Made by a program: the position numbers and the translations under genes. The notes under the pieces were generated by a model. The model did not search any database. It saw nothing but the letters and a program-made list of their open reading frames with translations, and was not told the DNA's origin. This document shows positions 33,766 to 47,619 of a DNA stretch of 64,000 nucleotides, piece by piece. Position 1 is the stretch's first letter. Each line of letters begins with the position of its first letter. The DNA comes from Molossus alvarezi (lineage: Eukaryota > Chordata > Mammalia > Chiroptera > Molossidae), in the NCBI GenBank assembly GCA_037176705.1, contig CM073907.1, positions 15,531,001 through 15,595,000 of the forward strand. The letters run 5' to 3'.

Positions 33766-35875
33766 AATTTAAAAGTGTACACTGATTTAAACCCTGCCAG
33801 AAATTGATTTCAGAGCTCTTTACTTTCAAGCTATACTTTTTCACTCTGTCAAAATAGAGAATTTTGGTTCAGTAACTGGAATAGGATAAGAACTAAGATG
33901 GAATATATGTGAAAATTATATTTATAAAGAAATAATTTTGCCACAAATAATTAGGGGTAATTAAAGGAATCACACAAACATATTCATACAGTTTATCTTT
34001 TCTGTGTTAACTCAAAGAGCCAATTATATGATACTGTAGAATTTAATCCAGCAATTCTATTGATTATCCATTTTACACAGATCACTGACAAAATGTATAA
34101 AAATCACTGACATACATTGAGTTTTTATAATAAGGTAGAAGAGGTCTTTTAAAAATCTCCCCCAGATAGAAAAAAAATGCCTTGAGGATTGCAACTGCAC
34201 ATATACTCAATACAAATGTCCAGGGAATAAGTTAATAATATTTAATTAAATCTGCCGATGCAGTATTTTGAAAAGCCATTCACCTAAGACAAAGAGTCTT
34301 TAAATAAAAGAGAGTGAGATTTAGTAGACTAGAAGAGGGCTCAAGGAAACCTGCCATCCACTCAGAGACTATCCACAGAGCCAGAAAAGAGAATATAAAG
34401 AAAAACATACAGTCTGGAGAAAAGCTTGATGAAACTTGAGTCTTGAACTTGAAAGTGTTGTGGTAGGGGTAAGATGGAGGGCCAGCAAAATGAAAAAGAA
34501 GGAATAAATAAAATCTAAAAGATAGAGGAAATCAAAGTGATAATACTGGTCAAGTTTAGGTGAAGTTTTTTTTTTTTAATCCTTTCACATTTGAGTTATA
34601 TTTTGGGTCCTGAATATTTCCAAATAGAGACCAATCCTCATCACATGCCAAGAAGATGGAAAAGAACTGATGAAAGTTTGAAAATAAGTCAGATGCTTGA
34701 GACTACCCAAAGTCTTGCAGCTGTATCATAAGAGGTGTGGAACTTGGCAGAATCCAGAGGGCACTGCAGGAGAAAATTTCTGAGGGTCTTTGCATGCATC
34801 CTGCAACAAGCACCTTGCTCATACAGAGCCTCGCAGCTGCTGTTGTTGAAGAAAATGGAAGCAGGGACCTTTATCTCTGACACTACTGTTTTTGACACAT
34901 AGATTCAGCAGAAATATCAAATTAGCAGACAATAAAATCCTTGCAATATTGTTAGTAATATATTCCTTATTGGATATGTACAAGAAGAGATATACTTAAG
35001 TTTAGACTCCAAAGAAATTCTTTTAGGTGGGTGTTTGGTGAAGAATGTGTAGGGAAACACAGTCTATTTTGGGCATAGCAATTTCTCAAGATGCTGGCTT
35101 TAGAAACACAAGGGAGTTCTGTGGAAACACCCAGACCTTAGTCACTGAGTACAGTGTAACTTATGCTTCTGGGATGTTAGGATATTGAGTTTTGCAATTT
35201 ATTGCACACTTTCTGTGATTTTCAGAAACTCTAAAAAGAAGGAAATGTCACACCGTAATCAATTATCCGACCTTTAATAGTCACCTTTATTATGTATTGG
35301 TTTCTTAATCTGGAAATTGAAAGGATTATAGATGATCTAGATTTGTAATCTTCTGTTTCTATGAATTGAAGTACCTTATTAATAATGCAAATATAGCTCA
35401 GTAGAATTACAAAATGTGTAAAACTCCCATAATGTAAAATAACCTCAGTCTAGTCCTTTGAGGGAATGGCTGGCTTTTCATGTAATTGCAAAAGGACACA
35501 AACACAAGTATTTCATAGCTGGGTTCTGAAGGGCTACGGGGCAATGTTGTGCTAATGTCTGCACCAGACATCAAATCCTTTTAAGAAATTATTTTAGTAA
35601 AAAAATGGAGATTTAACTAAAATGTGGAAATTAGATTACTTAACATAGAAGAGGACTGAAGATATGGGAGTAAATACCTTAGGTGAAATTAATGTAACTG
35701 TGGGCCAAACTGTGAGGAAATGAGAAGAAAGTATACATGATATAACCCACGAAAAAGAGCTCATTATCTTGAAAGGTGTTGGAGTTGGCTAAGTAGTATT
35801 TATTGTACACTGTCCAAGAGGAAAGGGGTAAAATAAAGCTCCAGCAAAAATAAACATTAAAAACATATTATGTGT
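33766..35875. other. Intergenic, nothing recognised
   Basis: AT-rich, short chance frames only. A 69-codon minus frame at 34,689-34,898 shows no family motif. Confidence 0.55.
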
Positions 35876-35876
35876 T

Positions 35877-36077
35877 CAGCTGGTGTGGCTCAGTGGATTG
35901 AGTGTTGTCCCATGGACTGAGAGGTCCCAGTTTGATTCCTGGTCAGGGCACATGTCTGGGCTGTGAGCTCGATCCCCAGTGTGGGGCATGCAGGAGGCAG
36001 CTGATTGATGTTTCTCTCTCCCATCAATGTTTCTATCTCTCTCTCCCTTTCTTTATCTCTAAAATAGCTATAAAAAG
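35877..36077 (+). mobile_element. VES-type SINE
   Basis: Head 'tcagctggtgtggctcagtgga', B-box-like 'agtttgattcctggtc', 'gggctgtgagctcgatcc', CT-rich region and tail. It is followed directly by a TA/TG microsatellite that likely grew from the tail. Confidence 0.92.
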
Positions 36078-36146
36078 ATATATATATATATATGTGTGTG
36101 TGCGTGTGTGAGTATATATACACACACACACACACATATATATGTA
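36078..36146. repeat. (TA)n(TG)n(TA)n(CA)n compound microsatellite
   Basis: Alternating TA and TG blocks are followed by TA and CA blocks. The TG and CA blocks are complementary, so the array can fold into a hairpin. Confidence 0.95.
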
Positions 36147-36149
36147 TGT

Positions 36150-37960
36150 TATGTATAACTACATAAGGCAATATTTTAAACAAACAAAAACAATTATATT
36201 AGCTGTGTAACCTTAGGCAAATTCTGCATTTTTCCTGAATTCCACTGCTTCATTCCATCCAACAAATGCTATTTTATGTCACAGAATCACCCTTGTTGCC
36301 TGCCCAGACTGCTGCTTCCTATGGGTTACAATAACCATACAGAGCCGTTGTCTTCAGATGTTGGTTAGCTGTGGCAAAAGAAAACTGGGGGAGAAAAGCA
36401 GAGGGCAGGAGGAGATTGATGTTAGGATTTGTTTCCCTGTCTGTGTCATCAGGAGTGGCTGCACTGCCCAAGGTGCCATTCCTGACACAGATCTCTGCTT
36501 CCAAGTTCTGGTAACTGCTTATTTTACTCACACCTTCAGGTCTAGGGGAAGTAACAGTTCTGTTGTCACTATATCCCAGTTCCTGTACTCAGTGTGGTTT
36601 CCCTAGCCTACTTCCACAATTGTAAAAGTTCTCTTGTAGATAAACCTCAGAGTTGTCCCAATGTGAGAATGCCAGTATTTCCTGTTGGGACCTTAATGGA
36701 TGGACGTTATTTGAAATGTAGTCAATATTCACAAACATCTCATAAAGTTGTTATAAGAATTTCATAGCAAAATACAAATTCTAGTGATGCAGAGTCTTTA
36801 ATTAAAGTTCTATGTTCTCTAGAGAACAGAGCATGAGATAAGACTAAAGAACTAATGTTTTATTTAGGGAGGAGGACTCTCAATCAGCAAAAGTTAGGAA
36901 AGGAGACTGGGTCCAAGAAGAATGGGAAGTGATAAAGAGATGACATGTCACCTCACTGGCCACTTCATGATGAACTGCAAAGAGACATACACTGTAGCTG
37001 ATTTTTGGCAGGTGATCCAGCCACAAAACCTCTCCTAACAGGCTGCATGAAAAACTACCTTGGAACAGTCCTTCAGAGAGAAGACAGAAAGTATGCATTT
37101 TCTGAACAACCTTCTCCTATCTTCAATAATGTCAAATTTTGTCCCAAAGAACACTAACTTTCCAGGTTTCTTTTCCTGTCATCAGCCATGCCAGGGGCTG
37201 CTAGAGAACCCAGATTTCGATCCCTGTGGTATGAGTTGTACCCAAGCCCAGAAACAGCAGATAAAGAGGCCATGGTTGAGCAAAAAAATTGTTTGTGCAA
37301 GTGGAACAAAAGACATCCAGAATATGAATAAATGTCTAAGACCCCTGTGCCTCTTCCATAAGGCCATTACCATCATCAGCACCAGCATTATCTATATCTT
37401 AGATGCTAATCATTACCTTCTCATTATGGAGCCTCTTTAGGTTGTCCAGAGTCACAGCCCTTACTCTAGGGGTGAACCTAGAAAAGACAGCTTTCTATAC
37501 AAGTAACAACTGATGGGAGAAGGCATGACCAGGGGAAATCTAAGCAGATACTATTTTCTGGGAACTGTGAACTGCAACATTAGAAGAGTGATTTAAAAAA
37601 GATCAGAGTGAGTACCTGAAAACTTATTTTAGAAAATAACAGTGGCTACTTGAGCTGGAAGTCAAATAGAAAGCTGAGACCATAAGCGCTACACAGCACG
37701 CTGAGGAATGGTGGTAATCCAGGCCCTCACAGCAGGTTACGTGCTGGGTGTAAGCCACTATTATGCTGAAGCAGAGAAGTCACAAGTATACATACAGAGC
37801 AAGTTTGCAGAAAGAGGGAGGGAGAAAACTGAAGCAAAGTTTCAGTAGGAAACAGAGGCAAGTGGCCATGTGCTTCACCAAGAATGGAGAAGTCGTCTTG
37901 GTTCCAGCTGTTCTGTGTCTCTGAACTATATTTGTTCCTATGTTTGGATTTTTTTAAAAC
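36150..37960. other. Intergenic, nothing recognised
   Basis: May include a short MIR trace at about 36,195-36,290 ('gctgtgtaaccttaggcaaattc'). The 126-codon frame at 37,060-37,440 has no recognised domain. Confidence 0.5.
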
Positions 37961-37974
37961 CCCATATAATAGTC

Positions 37975-38420
37975 AAGATTGTTTTAGGTTATAAGTGATA
38001 GACTTTACTCAAATTTAAATAAACACCGAACCAAATCAGACAAAAATAACATATTAACTCATGGCCTGGAATATCTATAGATTTATCTTTATTTTCAGGT
38101 ATGGTTTGATCCAGAAATTTAATGATGTCATCAGAAAATCTATACAATTTTCTCTTCCCCATTACCTCTCCCTTCTTCTCATAGAACATATTCTCTACTG
38201 TGTTTTCTGCAAAGTGGCAGTGATGATCATCCTTAATGATCTTCCGTCATCTTGCTCACTAGAGAAAAAACCTTAAAATCCAATGTCAATGTCAATCCCT
38301 CAAAATAATTCTAATTGGCTTGTGCTGAGTCATTTTACAACTCAAGGCTATATCAATGATTCGAGAGGGAGAGGGTACTCTGGAAAGCCTACCATAATTG
38401 TCAAACACTTTAGTACTGAA
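37975..38420 (+). mobile_element. Old mammalian interspersed repeat (unclassified)
   Basis: 'aactcatggcctggaatatc', 'caggtatggtttgatccag', 'aatgatgtcatcag', 'gtggcagtgatgatc' and 'taattggcttgtgctgagtcat' appear in the order of a common old mammalian repeat. I cannot name the family with certainty. Confidence 0.45.
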
Positions 38421-41400
38421 AGTGAAGGTTTGTGATTGCAAACTGCACCAGGTAAAGAAAGGAAACTCTGTAACAGACAAAGAAGACAACTGATATTTAT
38501 GACATTCCTCCATTCTGTTTTTGGAAATCAAACATTCCCTAACTAAGGGAATAACCCTTTTTGTAGCCCCTGACATAATCCTTACAAACAAACAAAATAG
38601 TAAAACACAAAACATGCCTGAGTACCTAGCAATTTCCAAGTCCAGATGCATTGCTGGATTTAGAGGATATAAAAATGGACAGCTACAAAATAAAAACACA
38701 GTGTGATAAATATGATAGAAAGGCATGTGAAAGATATAAAAGATTAGTCATAACATTTAGGTTTTCTCTAATTCCTTTAGTTAAACCTGTTTTCAGATAT
38801 ATGCCATAAATACCTACCTAAATTAATGGAGTTTTTTCTGGATTAATGACATTTTGAGACAAATCAAAGCTAAAATAGATGGTCTTCTGATCAGACACAT
38901 AATGGTCACTAATTACGTGGTAGGACTGTAGATATCGACAAAAGATAAATATTTAAAAGAATAAAAAAGAGAAGAAAGGGACTGTTATGGAAGACCCCCT
39001 AGATTCTTGCCAGCAGGTCACCTAACTCTGAGACCCATGCTGATTTCTGTTACCAGATTTCTCTTACTCACTGCAGGGACTAAGTAAATACAAGCATTAA
39101 AGATGCAAGGTTTCCCTTAGCTTGTCTGTAGTCACTCATGCAGGAGATGTTTTTGTCAGCTGTGTGTTCCCTGCCCAATGGATGTTTCTGGAAAAGAGAC
39201 AGAGGAACAGATTATCATCTACACAGTCATAGAACCTCTTACTTCTCTGCTGCTTTTGAATCTTTGGGTCCTTAGCTTCCAAATTCAGCTTTTCCAAATA
39301 ATATTTCAATTATTTTAAAATTTCTGTGACACATTTTATGATTTTAACTATCCTATATATTGTAGACATATACTGAAATTGCTGAATAAACCTCATGTTG
39401 GGAAGCAGTAACAACTCTTGTTACTTATATAAGCTAAACATAATATGGTTCATTTTATAACATATGACTTTGTTGGCATTTAGCAGGCACATAGTATATA
39501 CAAATAAAGCTGGTTTCCTCATGTATTTGAGAATTATTTAACTTAGAGTGCGCTTATATATGCATGCGTGGGATTGAGTGTTCATATATGAGAAGTTTTA
39601 TTCATGTCAAATAGCTGCATTTCATTTTTTAAAGAAAAAGTATTTTTGATGTATTTCTTGTTATAAATTTGATTTGAGGCACACACAAAAAAAAGCACAG
39701 AAAAGAAAGTGATCTCATCATCTGTCAATATGTTGGAGAATATAACACAGACATCTCACCATTTTACAAAAAGATTGTTTTATATCTTAGCAGACAAGGG
39801 TGAAATTCCATAGTAAGAATTTAACTTAAGCCTGTGACTTATTTCATATCCAAATAACCCTTGGGAAAAAAACAGTAGCTATACATACTATTTCATCCTT
39901 ATCTTCATTTGAAAAATGATGTTTAATTTCTCTGTACTGAAATGCTAGGCCTCATAAAGAAAACCATTTGGTAGGCATATAAAAATCATGAGATAAATGT
40001 CAATTTATGACTCTATAAACGTTTGATCTGTCCATAAAGTGTGTAATGATTGAGTCAGTTTTGACAGATAAAGAGAACTCACAAATATCTTTTCCTGAGA
40101 AACATCACTCATTAATATTTAAATTTTTCTTGATAGTGCAGTTGCTGCAGGTGTAGGCTGGGTAAATATAGCCTGCATTTGGCAAATATGCATAGTCATA
40201 GGCCTGCAGTTGTCTAAGAATCCAAATACTTTGGGTAAGAATATGGGCCTGATGGTTCCTGTGGACTTCCTGGACTTTGGACCTCATGGCACCAGTGCAA
40301 CGAGGTGGGTGGGTGGGGATTTATGACTCTTATTTTAAAGGCAGGGAGCATTTATAGTGAGTTAACTTGTGATAGAAAAAAACAAAGGGTAGCTTATTTG
40401 TCATCCTCCCCACCTTTCCCCTCTTTTTTAGTTTTTATTCTGTTGTAAGCAGTCACTAAAAATATATCTGGTCAATAAAGGGCAGGTAAAATTGGAGGGG
40501 TTGCTATAGGAACAAACAGAGTGATGCAGAAAAAAACCACTCTGATTTATACTGTGTTTTTATGTTTTATTTCCATTGTACTTAAACTCAACTTTAAAAG
40601 ACATTTTTTAAGAAAGAGGCTACTGGAAATTTAGGAGATCTGTTTTAAGAGAATTTTATAGACAAATTTTAAAAGTAATAAATTTTAAATCTGCGTAGAG
40701 CTCCAAGCAGAGAAACTGGTATTTTTTTTCTATTTATACCATTATAGTTTTAATGCATTTTGACTAAAATTACTTTTGCACAGTGCAAGACCTGGGAACA
40801 CATGTTATAGTGATGGAAGCCTGAGCCATGAGGAACCAGCCTGAAGCTGCCGCGCTCACCTCTCCCCACTGCTCTCTTCGATCTTCATAGGCAGTATCTG
40901 CATTCCAACCTGAGACCTCCTCATTCCAAATTCTGTTGAATTGTTCCATTCAGAAACCATGCTCTCTTCCAATCTTGGGTTTTTTGAAAGGTGGCAGACC
41001 CTGCTGCCTCGCTCCTGAACTCCACTTGGGAACACCAGCATATTCACTTGAGGCATTTCAGATCAACATACCAAAACAATTTCACACTCACCAGACCCGT
41101 GAGTGAAAGAAAGGACCGTGTCACTGCCATCACAGCCACATTAATATTTTCTAGAGGGAGGGGACATTTTTTTTTTTTATGACTCAAAGCCTATTATTTG
41201 AGAGAGTGCTTAGCTCAAGCAAGGCCTGCTGTTTATTTTCATGTGTCCAAATCCTAAGCTCGGTCAAATTTCTTCCCCCATCTCCAAATTGTGGGTGTAG
41301 CACATAGACAATGTATTCTCGAAAGGAGCATGCAGGAGCAGTTTTAATTCACTAATCAAAAAGCCCTATTAATCAGGAAACAAGATCTTTTACAAAATCA

Positions 41401-43990
41401 CATAAATGGCACGGCTAGATGCTAGAGTATGCCCCTTTTTTTCTTGGGTATATCTGAGGAAAAGGTCAAATGTTCATTCATTCCTCATTTAAAAAATTTA
41501 AAAAGGGAGGTATCATGCTTGACAGGGGAGAAATAGTAGTTAATTCTGCAGTCTTATTGCTGCCATTGATTCCATACAGGAAAGTGGTCTTCAACCATCA
41601 CATCTACCTGAAGCCCGGGCTTCTACAAGGAAAGGAGTGAGAAGGAAGAAAATTCCCAAAGGATAAAAGTCACATCAAAATTGTTTAAAACAAAAAATGA
41701 CTTATAAGAGAGGAGTCAGTACTTAATACACATGCCGAATGCTGCTTTTTATTATGAAACAATGAAGAACAGATCACTCACAGGGTAGTTCAGTAGACTC
41801 AGAAGTTCAGTACCAGTTTATCCTGCCAGGAGGCTATTTAAATGATGCATTTTCAGGAGCTTTTAATCATAATTGTATATGTATGTGCCTGGGAGTAGGT
41901 GGAAAAGGAGTATAAAAGCAATTTGCGTGCCACGTGTCTATGATCAAACAGCAAAGCAGTAAGACCCAACATTGTGTCTGCAAATATCCAATACTTGCTC
42001 TACTGAAGCACCAAGTAAACATTATAGCACGCCTAGTTTTTGGTAAATTTGTACATATAGTTTTGGAATATATTTTAAAGACTTTCCAAGGACAGAAGAA
42101 AGAGTTTATCAAAAATCTTGGACTGATAAATAATGTTTTCCAGAAACACAAATGTCTGGAGTAGAAACACTTCTTCTGAAAACCCCACAGAAAAGCCCAA
42201 AACCATAAAAAAACAAACAAAATGTATTATTCCAGAAAATATTTCTAATGTATAAGACCCTGTTATAAGCTGAATAATCTTTTCTTTTTAAATTGATGTC
42301 AAGGAGAGTTGGGGGAAGGAATGGATGAGACAATTTCAACCTTCAAAGGCAAATGCAACCAGTTTACAAATGATGCCTTTCATCTCCAGAGCTGCTAGCT
42401 GGAGGGCAATGTGAATGTTTAATCTAAAACAAATGAATAGCTCTACAGAATAAAGGTTCCACAGTTAACTAAAGGCATTAAATATTACGCTTTCTAATAC
42501 AACCCATCTTGTCCTTCTAATAGGGCTGAATGTCTAGTCATAAAAAGAACATATTTTTGTTGGTCTCAGGAGAAGCATTCGCATGTATCATTGCTGACTA
42601 CACAGAAAAAAAAACTAATTTTAGAGTTAGTAAATTGTCTTATGTACATGTACAATTACTATTTACAATCTCTTATTGAGAGCATTTTGCTCCTTAATCA
42701 TCTGTGGGAAGTGGCTGTCAGTACACTTGCCATTGAGGTCAATGAGCACTTCCAGTTCCTTGAGCTCTGAGGCAGTTTGATCACCACCACTGAGAAAGTA
42801 AAGAGTTCTGTTGGTGCTGGATGCAGCCTGTAAACAGCTACCCATCCTCTTGTCTGCCTATATGCAGAACCAATATAAAGAGTCAGAGAGATGGACATTA
42901 TAAACACCTCTATCCTTAATTAAACTGATACTCGTTCCTGTGGATTAGGTAAACAAGACATCTGGAATTCACATGTGAATTACACAGAGACTCATTCATC
43001 CCAGGCCCCAGCCCCTCTGCAGGAGCAGGGCCCTCACTCAGAGAACCTGTAGCTTGCAAAGAATGTGTGCATCCTGACAGCAGTTGTCTTCCAAAGGGAA
43101 AAGAGAAAGAAAGGCTGAACAGGGTAGGTTCAAGTTCTCCCAAAGTCTCCAACAAGATAACTAATTTCTTCTGAGAGTTAAGTCAGTGGCTGAAAAGGCC
43201 AGTTGTGTTACTCTCCCTGAGCTGAGGGGAACGTTGACCCCTCTACCCAATGCAAACACCTTTCCCCAACTAATGTGCTACTGAAAAAAAAAAGTGTTTC
43301 ATTGGAAACTCAACAATCTAAAATAGTTTATTTGCCTTGGTAGTGTCTTAATACTAAGAAGTGACTTAAGTATAGGAGAAATTTAGCTTATTAATTTCTA
43401 ATATTAAGCTATCTTTCCATTACCAAGAATCATATAGATAAGGTAATAGAAAATCTGGTCCAGGATTTTGACATTTTTATACTCTTGATATCATTTTACT
43501 CTAAGCTAAAAAGCACACACACACGTGTTATATTGCTCAGTCTATTTTATATGTATTGATGTTTTTGAAAACAAAAAAAAACTTACCAAATTATTCCATT
43601 CCTGATACACCATAGCAAAACTTGTGTGTACAGAGAGCTTATCTGACCCTTGGAATATTCACTACACCACCTCCTTATGTGCAAAAGCCATGGGGTCCTT
43701 TTTAGGTGTGCACATATTTTTGTGCCTAATTTTTATTTGATAAAAATAGAAGTTTAGAAGAATCATAATTAATGAGATGTAGAATAAAAATGCTTAGAAC
43801 TCTTAAGTTTGCTCCTTGTCTTTAATTTCCAAATGCTTTGGTCTAGACAGAACTGTGCATAAAAAGAAAACATGACATAAAAAAAGATGAAGGTTCTAAT
43901 TCTCAACTATTCTCACATGAACACAGAACAAGTAACCAGACTGCAGAACTGTACTGCCACACTCCTTGAGTTATGCTTCATTCAAAGTTT
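38421..43990. other. Long intergenic stretch, nothing recognised
   Basis: About 5.6 kb of AT-rich DNA with only short, motif-free frames on both strands. No SINE or L1 of the young families is present, which makes this the longest repeat-poor part of the window. Confidence 0.55.
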
Positions 43991-44029
43991 TCATGCAGAT
44001 GGATGATTAAGTTGATTAGAATGAGCAAT

Positions 44030-44150
44030 TTATTCTTCCCTTGTATTAGGTGCTGTTGAGAAATAATCACTGAATACTTCATGCCAGGTTCTGGGGATAC
44101 AAAGATAAATAACCCAAGGAATTAAAGGTGTTGATGAATTAGCTAAGAGG
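44030..44150 (+). mobile_element. Possible old LINE-2/MIR fragment
   Basis: 'aatacttcatgccaggttctggggatacaaagataaataa' at about 44,074-44,112 resembles the conserved 3' end of LINE-2. Confidence 0.5.
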
Positions 44151-44159
44151 ATTAGTTTA

Positions 44160-45015
44160 TACCAAGTTATCTCTAAAGATTGGTAATGAAAGAGACAAGT
44201 ATGTTGTGGTTTTCTTTGCTCAGTGTAAAGATGGAGGTTTCTGAAAGGAAAATATTACGTGGGACCAGGGACATTATAAAAAACATTTCTGTAAGTAACA
44301 TGTTAATTCTATTTTGAAGTAAGAGTAAGATTTGAATCAATAGAGAGAAGCTGGGAGATAATCCAGATAGGAGTGTAGAGGAGAACTCTGTAAGCCAAAA
44401 ACTGAGACAGATGTAAACCTTGTGTCTTTTCCGGTTTCCCCAGGAATCAGGGTCTGAGAATGAGGACACACAATATTTTATTAAGGCACACAGCTCCGAG
44501 AAACAGGAGCATGGGGTAAGAAGTGTGAAGCAGGGTTGGAGAAGAGCCCATATGAGGACACAGTTTATACCTGGTTCTGCTAAATACAACCAACCACTTC
44601 ATCTTTGGGAACATGTCCCCATAAGCCCAACCTTATTTCAGGACCAGCTGTCAATGAGTAAAGAAAGGAAAAAAAAAGGCTTTTATAATGGCTTCTCACT
44701 CTCAGTGGTCAGAAATCCTCTCTGTATTATAGTAATTTCTCCATTCCTCCAGGTCGGACATGTGTGAGTGTGGACACCCAAGAGGCTTTCATTGTAGCAT
44801 CAATAATAAAGACAAAGGGCTGTTACCTTCAATATTAAATTCAATTTCAGGAAGCTTACTCTACTGAAATGAGCAAGTAAAGTGGATATGGGGCTGGAAG
44901 AAGGGGACTAGTAACAGGAGTACATATTGTCATGTCTCTATATTTGATCCAGCTGAGAGGGTGCATGCTGGACAATTGGGTTGATAAAGGTATGGGGCCA
45001 AGAGTAAGGAGAAAT
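44160..45015. other. Intergenic, nothing recognised
   Basis: Overlapping open frames at 44,173-44,589 (minus) and 44,420-44,767 (plus) have no recognisable domains and are best taken as chance. Confidence 0.5.
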
Positions 45016-45019
45016 GGAT

Positions 45020-45170
45020 TCTAGTCCATATTTCATCCCTGATTCACCTTCTGACTCAGACATTAAAATACTTCTCTGGGTCTCAGCTTTCTTTCCTGTA
45101 AAATGAGATCCTTGGACCTGCCCTGTTTACCTCATGAAATTAGGAGACTCAAAAGACAAGGTGTTGGAAA
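45020..45170 (+). mobile_element. MIR-type ancient SINE
   Basis: 'gattcaccttctgactcagaca', 'ctctgggtctcagctttctttcctgtaaaatgagatcc' and 'cctcatgaaattagga' follow the MIR core order. Confidence 0.75.
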
Positions 45171-45355
45171 GCTTTTCTAAATGTGAGAAGTCACTATTAT
45201 TACCAGAAGGTATGAACAAAGGGAGTTGTACATTTTTTTATTGTTACTTCACCTAGATTTATAGAGATTAAAAGTCAAACACCAGAAAAATATCCTTATG
45301 TCTATATTCTAAGCTTCATGTAAATATAGTCTGCTGACTAAAATAAAATACAGTT

Positions 45356-45611
45356 GCCCTGGCCAGTTTTGCTCAGTGGTTAGAGCATCCGCCTGCAGTC
45401 CGGAGAGACCCGGGTTTGGTTCCCGCTAAGGGCATGTACCTCGGTTGCAGTTTGTCCCCGGCCCTGGTTGGTCGTGCAGGTGGCAGCCACTCGATGTGTC
45501 CCTTTCACATCGATGTTTCCCTCTCTCTCTCTTCCTCTCTCTCCCTCCCATTCTGTCTGTACAAAAAAAATGGAAAAAATGTCCTCGGATGAGGATTAAA
45601 AAAATAAAATA
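45356..45611 (+). mobile_element. Young VES-type SINE with 15-bp target duplication
   Basis: The head has the A box 'ttgctcagtggttagagc' and the B box 'gggtttggttcccgc'. The body is 'gccctggttggtcgtgc' and the tail phrase is 'cctcggatgaggatta', followed by A/TA repeats. The target duplication AAATAAAATACAGTT flanks it exactly at 45,341-45,355 and 45,612-45,626. It is one of the best-preserved SINEs here. Confidence 0.95.
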
Positions 45612-45629
45612 AAATAAAATACAGTTGAA

Positions 45630-46225
45630 GCAATCACCTAGATAATGAGGCACTCCAGTAACTAAAACAAGCCATCATGAAACAAAAATTTCTGTGTTTA
45701 AGAAAGAATATTGTTTTTAGTTGAGCTTTCCAGATTGCTTACAATAAACACATTTTCTAAATTTTAAACTCTCAATCACAATTTGCTTTGTAAATATAAA
45801 ATATCTTAATGTATAACTGCAGAAGTTTACTAACTAATGCTTTATCTATACTCACAAAACTAAATTTTTTAAATGAGATAATCATTGAGATAATGAAATC
45901 CTTAAAACCCGACTACACCCATTCATCTTAATTTTAAGCAAAAATAAGGTCCTTTACCTAAATCATCAAGATAATGACTTCAATGTGCACTTAATAAGCA
46001 AGCATAGATCTCCCTCTATTTATTCCTGTCAGTTACCTCAAATCACTAGGCCAATTCTGTCACAGCTTTGTATGAAACCGTCTCAGCAGTTTTCTTGTCC
46101 AGTCTCACCTTCAGCTCACCTCACCTGCAGGCACTGGACAGAGCCTAGACCAAAATAGAATTTCCAAATGATTAGTAATGACAGCAACTTCTTTCTCTGG
46201 TTTCAACATCTAGTAGACATATAAC
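45630..46225. other. Intergenic, nothing recognised
   Basis: AT-rich with no gene or repeat recognised. Confidence 0.5.
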
Positions 46226-46227
46226 TC

Positions 46228-46436
46228 GGCTTCTTTTTTTAAATATTTTGTTTTTCTTTATTGACATTAGAGAGAGAGAAACATCAATGAGAGAGAACAT
46301 CAATTGGCTGCCTCCTGCATGCCCCCCAGTGGGGATTGGGCCCACAACCTGGGCAGGTGCCCTGTCCAAGAATTTAAGCAGCAACCTCTTGGTGCATGGG
46401 TTGAGGTTCAACCAGTGAGCCACACCAGATAGGCAA
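46228..46436 (-). mobile_element. VES-type SINE
   Basis: Left 'ttctttattgacattagagag', middle 'ttggctgcctcctgcatgcc' and 'cacaacctgggcagg', right end 'accagtgagccacaccagatagg', the reverse of the tRNA-like head. Confidence 0.92.
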
Positions 46437-46534
46437 GACTTGGCTTCCATTAAGAAAATAGTACAAAGCTCTCAACAAGGGGACCTATAATAACTGAGAC
46501 ATTCTGTGTTATTGTTGATTCATAAATCAATCGA

Positions 46535-46680
46535 TTTCTGTTCTAGTTATAGTGCTAGTTTGTTACCTAATCTGTTGCCATCTTCAGCAAGTGACTTGTC
46601 TGAACCCGTTTCAGCAACTGTTAAAGAGATTAGAGTGGGTTATTTCTAAAATATTTTCTAGCCTGATATTCAAGAGTGAC
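46535..46680 (+). mobile_element. Possible MIR fragment
   Basis: 'cttcagcaagtgacttgtctgaacccgtttcag' (about 46,581-46,613) and 'tctaaaatattttctagcc' resemble a MIR core. Confidence 0.45.
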
Positions 46681-47615
46681 TCAAAGAGCAATATGAAATG
46701 GCTTTCCCATAAATATGGTCTGTTTGGATTAAGGTTTAACCAGTCAAATCCGATATTATCGAGTACTATAGGACCAGCAACCACCACAACTAAAGCAATC
46801 TATACTAATCTGAACAAAACTTGCTGGAGTTGATTGCTTTATCCATATAATCCTGAGTCTGGTCCTCTCTAGTATAGAAATGCTATTTGTGATGAAAAGA
46901 GAACAGCTAATATTACAAATGCCAAAAGGGGGAAATATGCCGTTTCCACTTCTCAGTGCAAAATAATCCCAGATATATGCAGAAATACATCATTTTTTTC
47001 TATTCCCGGCAAATAATCCCATTTCCTACAAGTCTTTCTTACCTCTGGATTGGTAGTCAAAGCCAAGCATATGATTCTCTTACTGAGCCGAACCTTTATT
47101 TCCAGTGTTTACCAAAATCCAAACTTTCATCAAAGTTTCTTCTAGTTCTCTTTACCTAATATTCTATTTCACCCTACTTGATTTCTTTTACTGGCCTTCT
47201 TTGGATTCTTTCCATTTAATCTTTAGTGACCACTCCTAATTATTAAACAAACAAATAAAAACACAGCTATATATGGTGCCTTGTTCCAGAAATAGTTTAA
47301 GACATCTCATGAAGAGACACATAAAGTGAGAAAATGACCTATGTTTTCAGTTGGGAAGAAAATTGAAGCAGTGAAAACTAAGGCAATAAGCATGAGAGCG
47401 CCAGGAGACAGAGTAACAACATCTATGCTGTAAAACCCTATGCACATGGCAAAGGGACCTCTCCAATACGTCACCCTCTTTCTACCAGTCGGCAGAATAA
47501 GGAAAACATGACTGGTGGTGTAATTTATTGTGCTCATAAAATAAACATATATCCAAAGCTCCAAAGCACAGATAATAGTTTTCCCAAAACTGTGAGAAGG
47601 AGATTCTGTCATGTG
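46681..47615. other. Intergenic, nothing recognised
   Basis: Short frames only, including a 101-codon minus frame at 47,307-47,612 that runs up to the L1 boundary and lacks a recognisable domain. Confidence 0.5.
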
Positions 47616-47619
47616 GTGA

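Noticed and set aside
38292..38726. 144-codon minus frame
   Set aside because: It has no recognised motif, overlaps an old repeat in part, and has a low-complexity AT-rich context.
44173..44767. Two overlapping frames of 138 and 115 codons on opposite strands
   Set aside because: Both lack domain features; one is probably the shadow of the other and neither looks like a gene.
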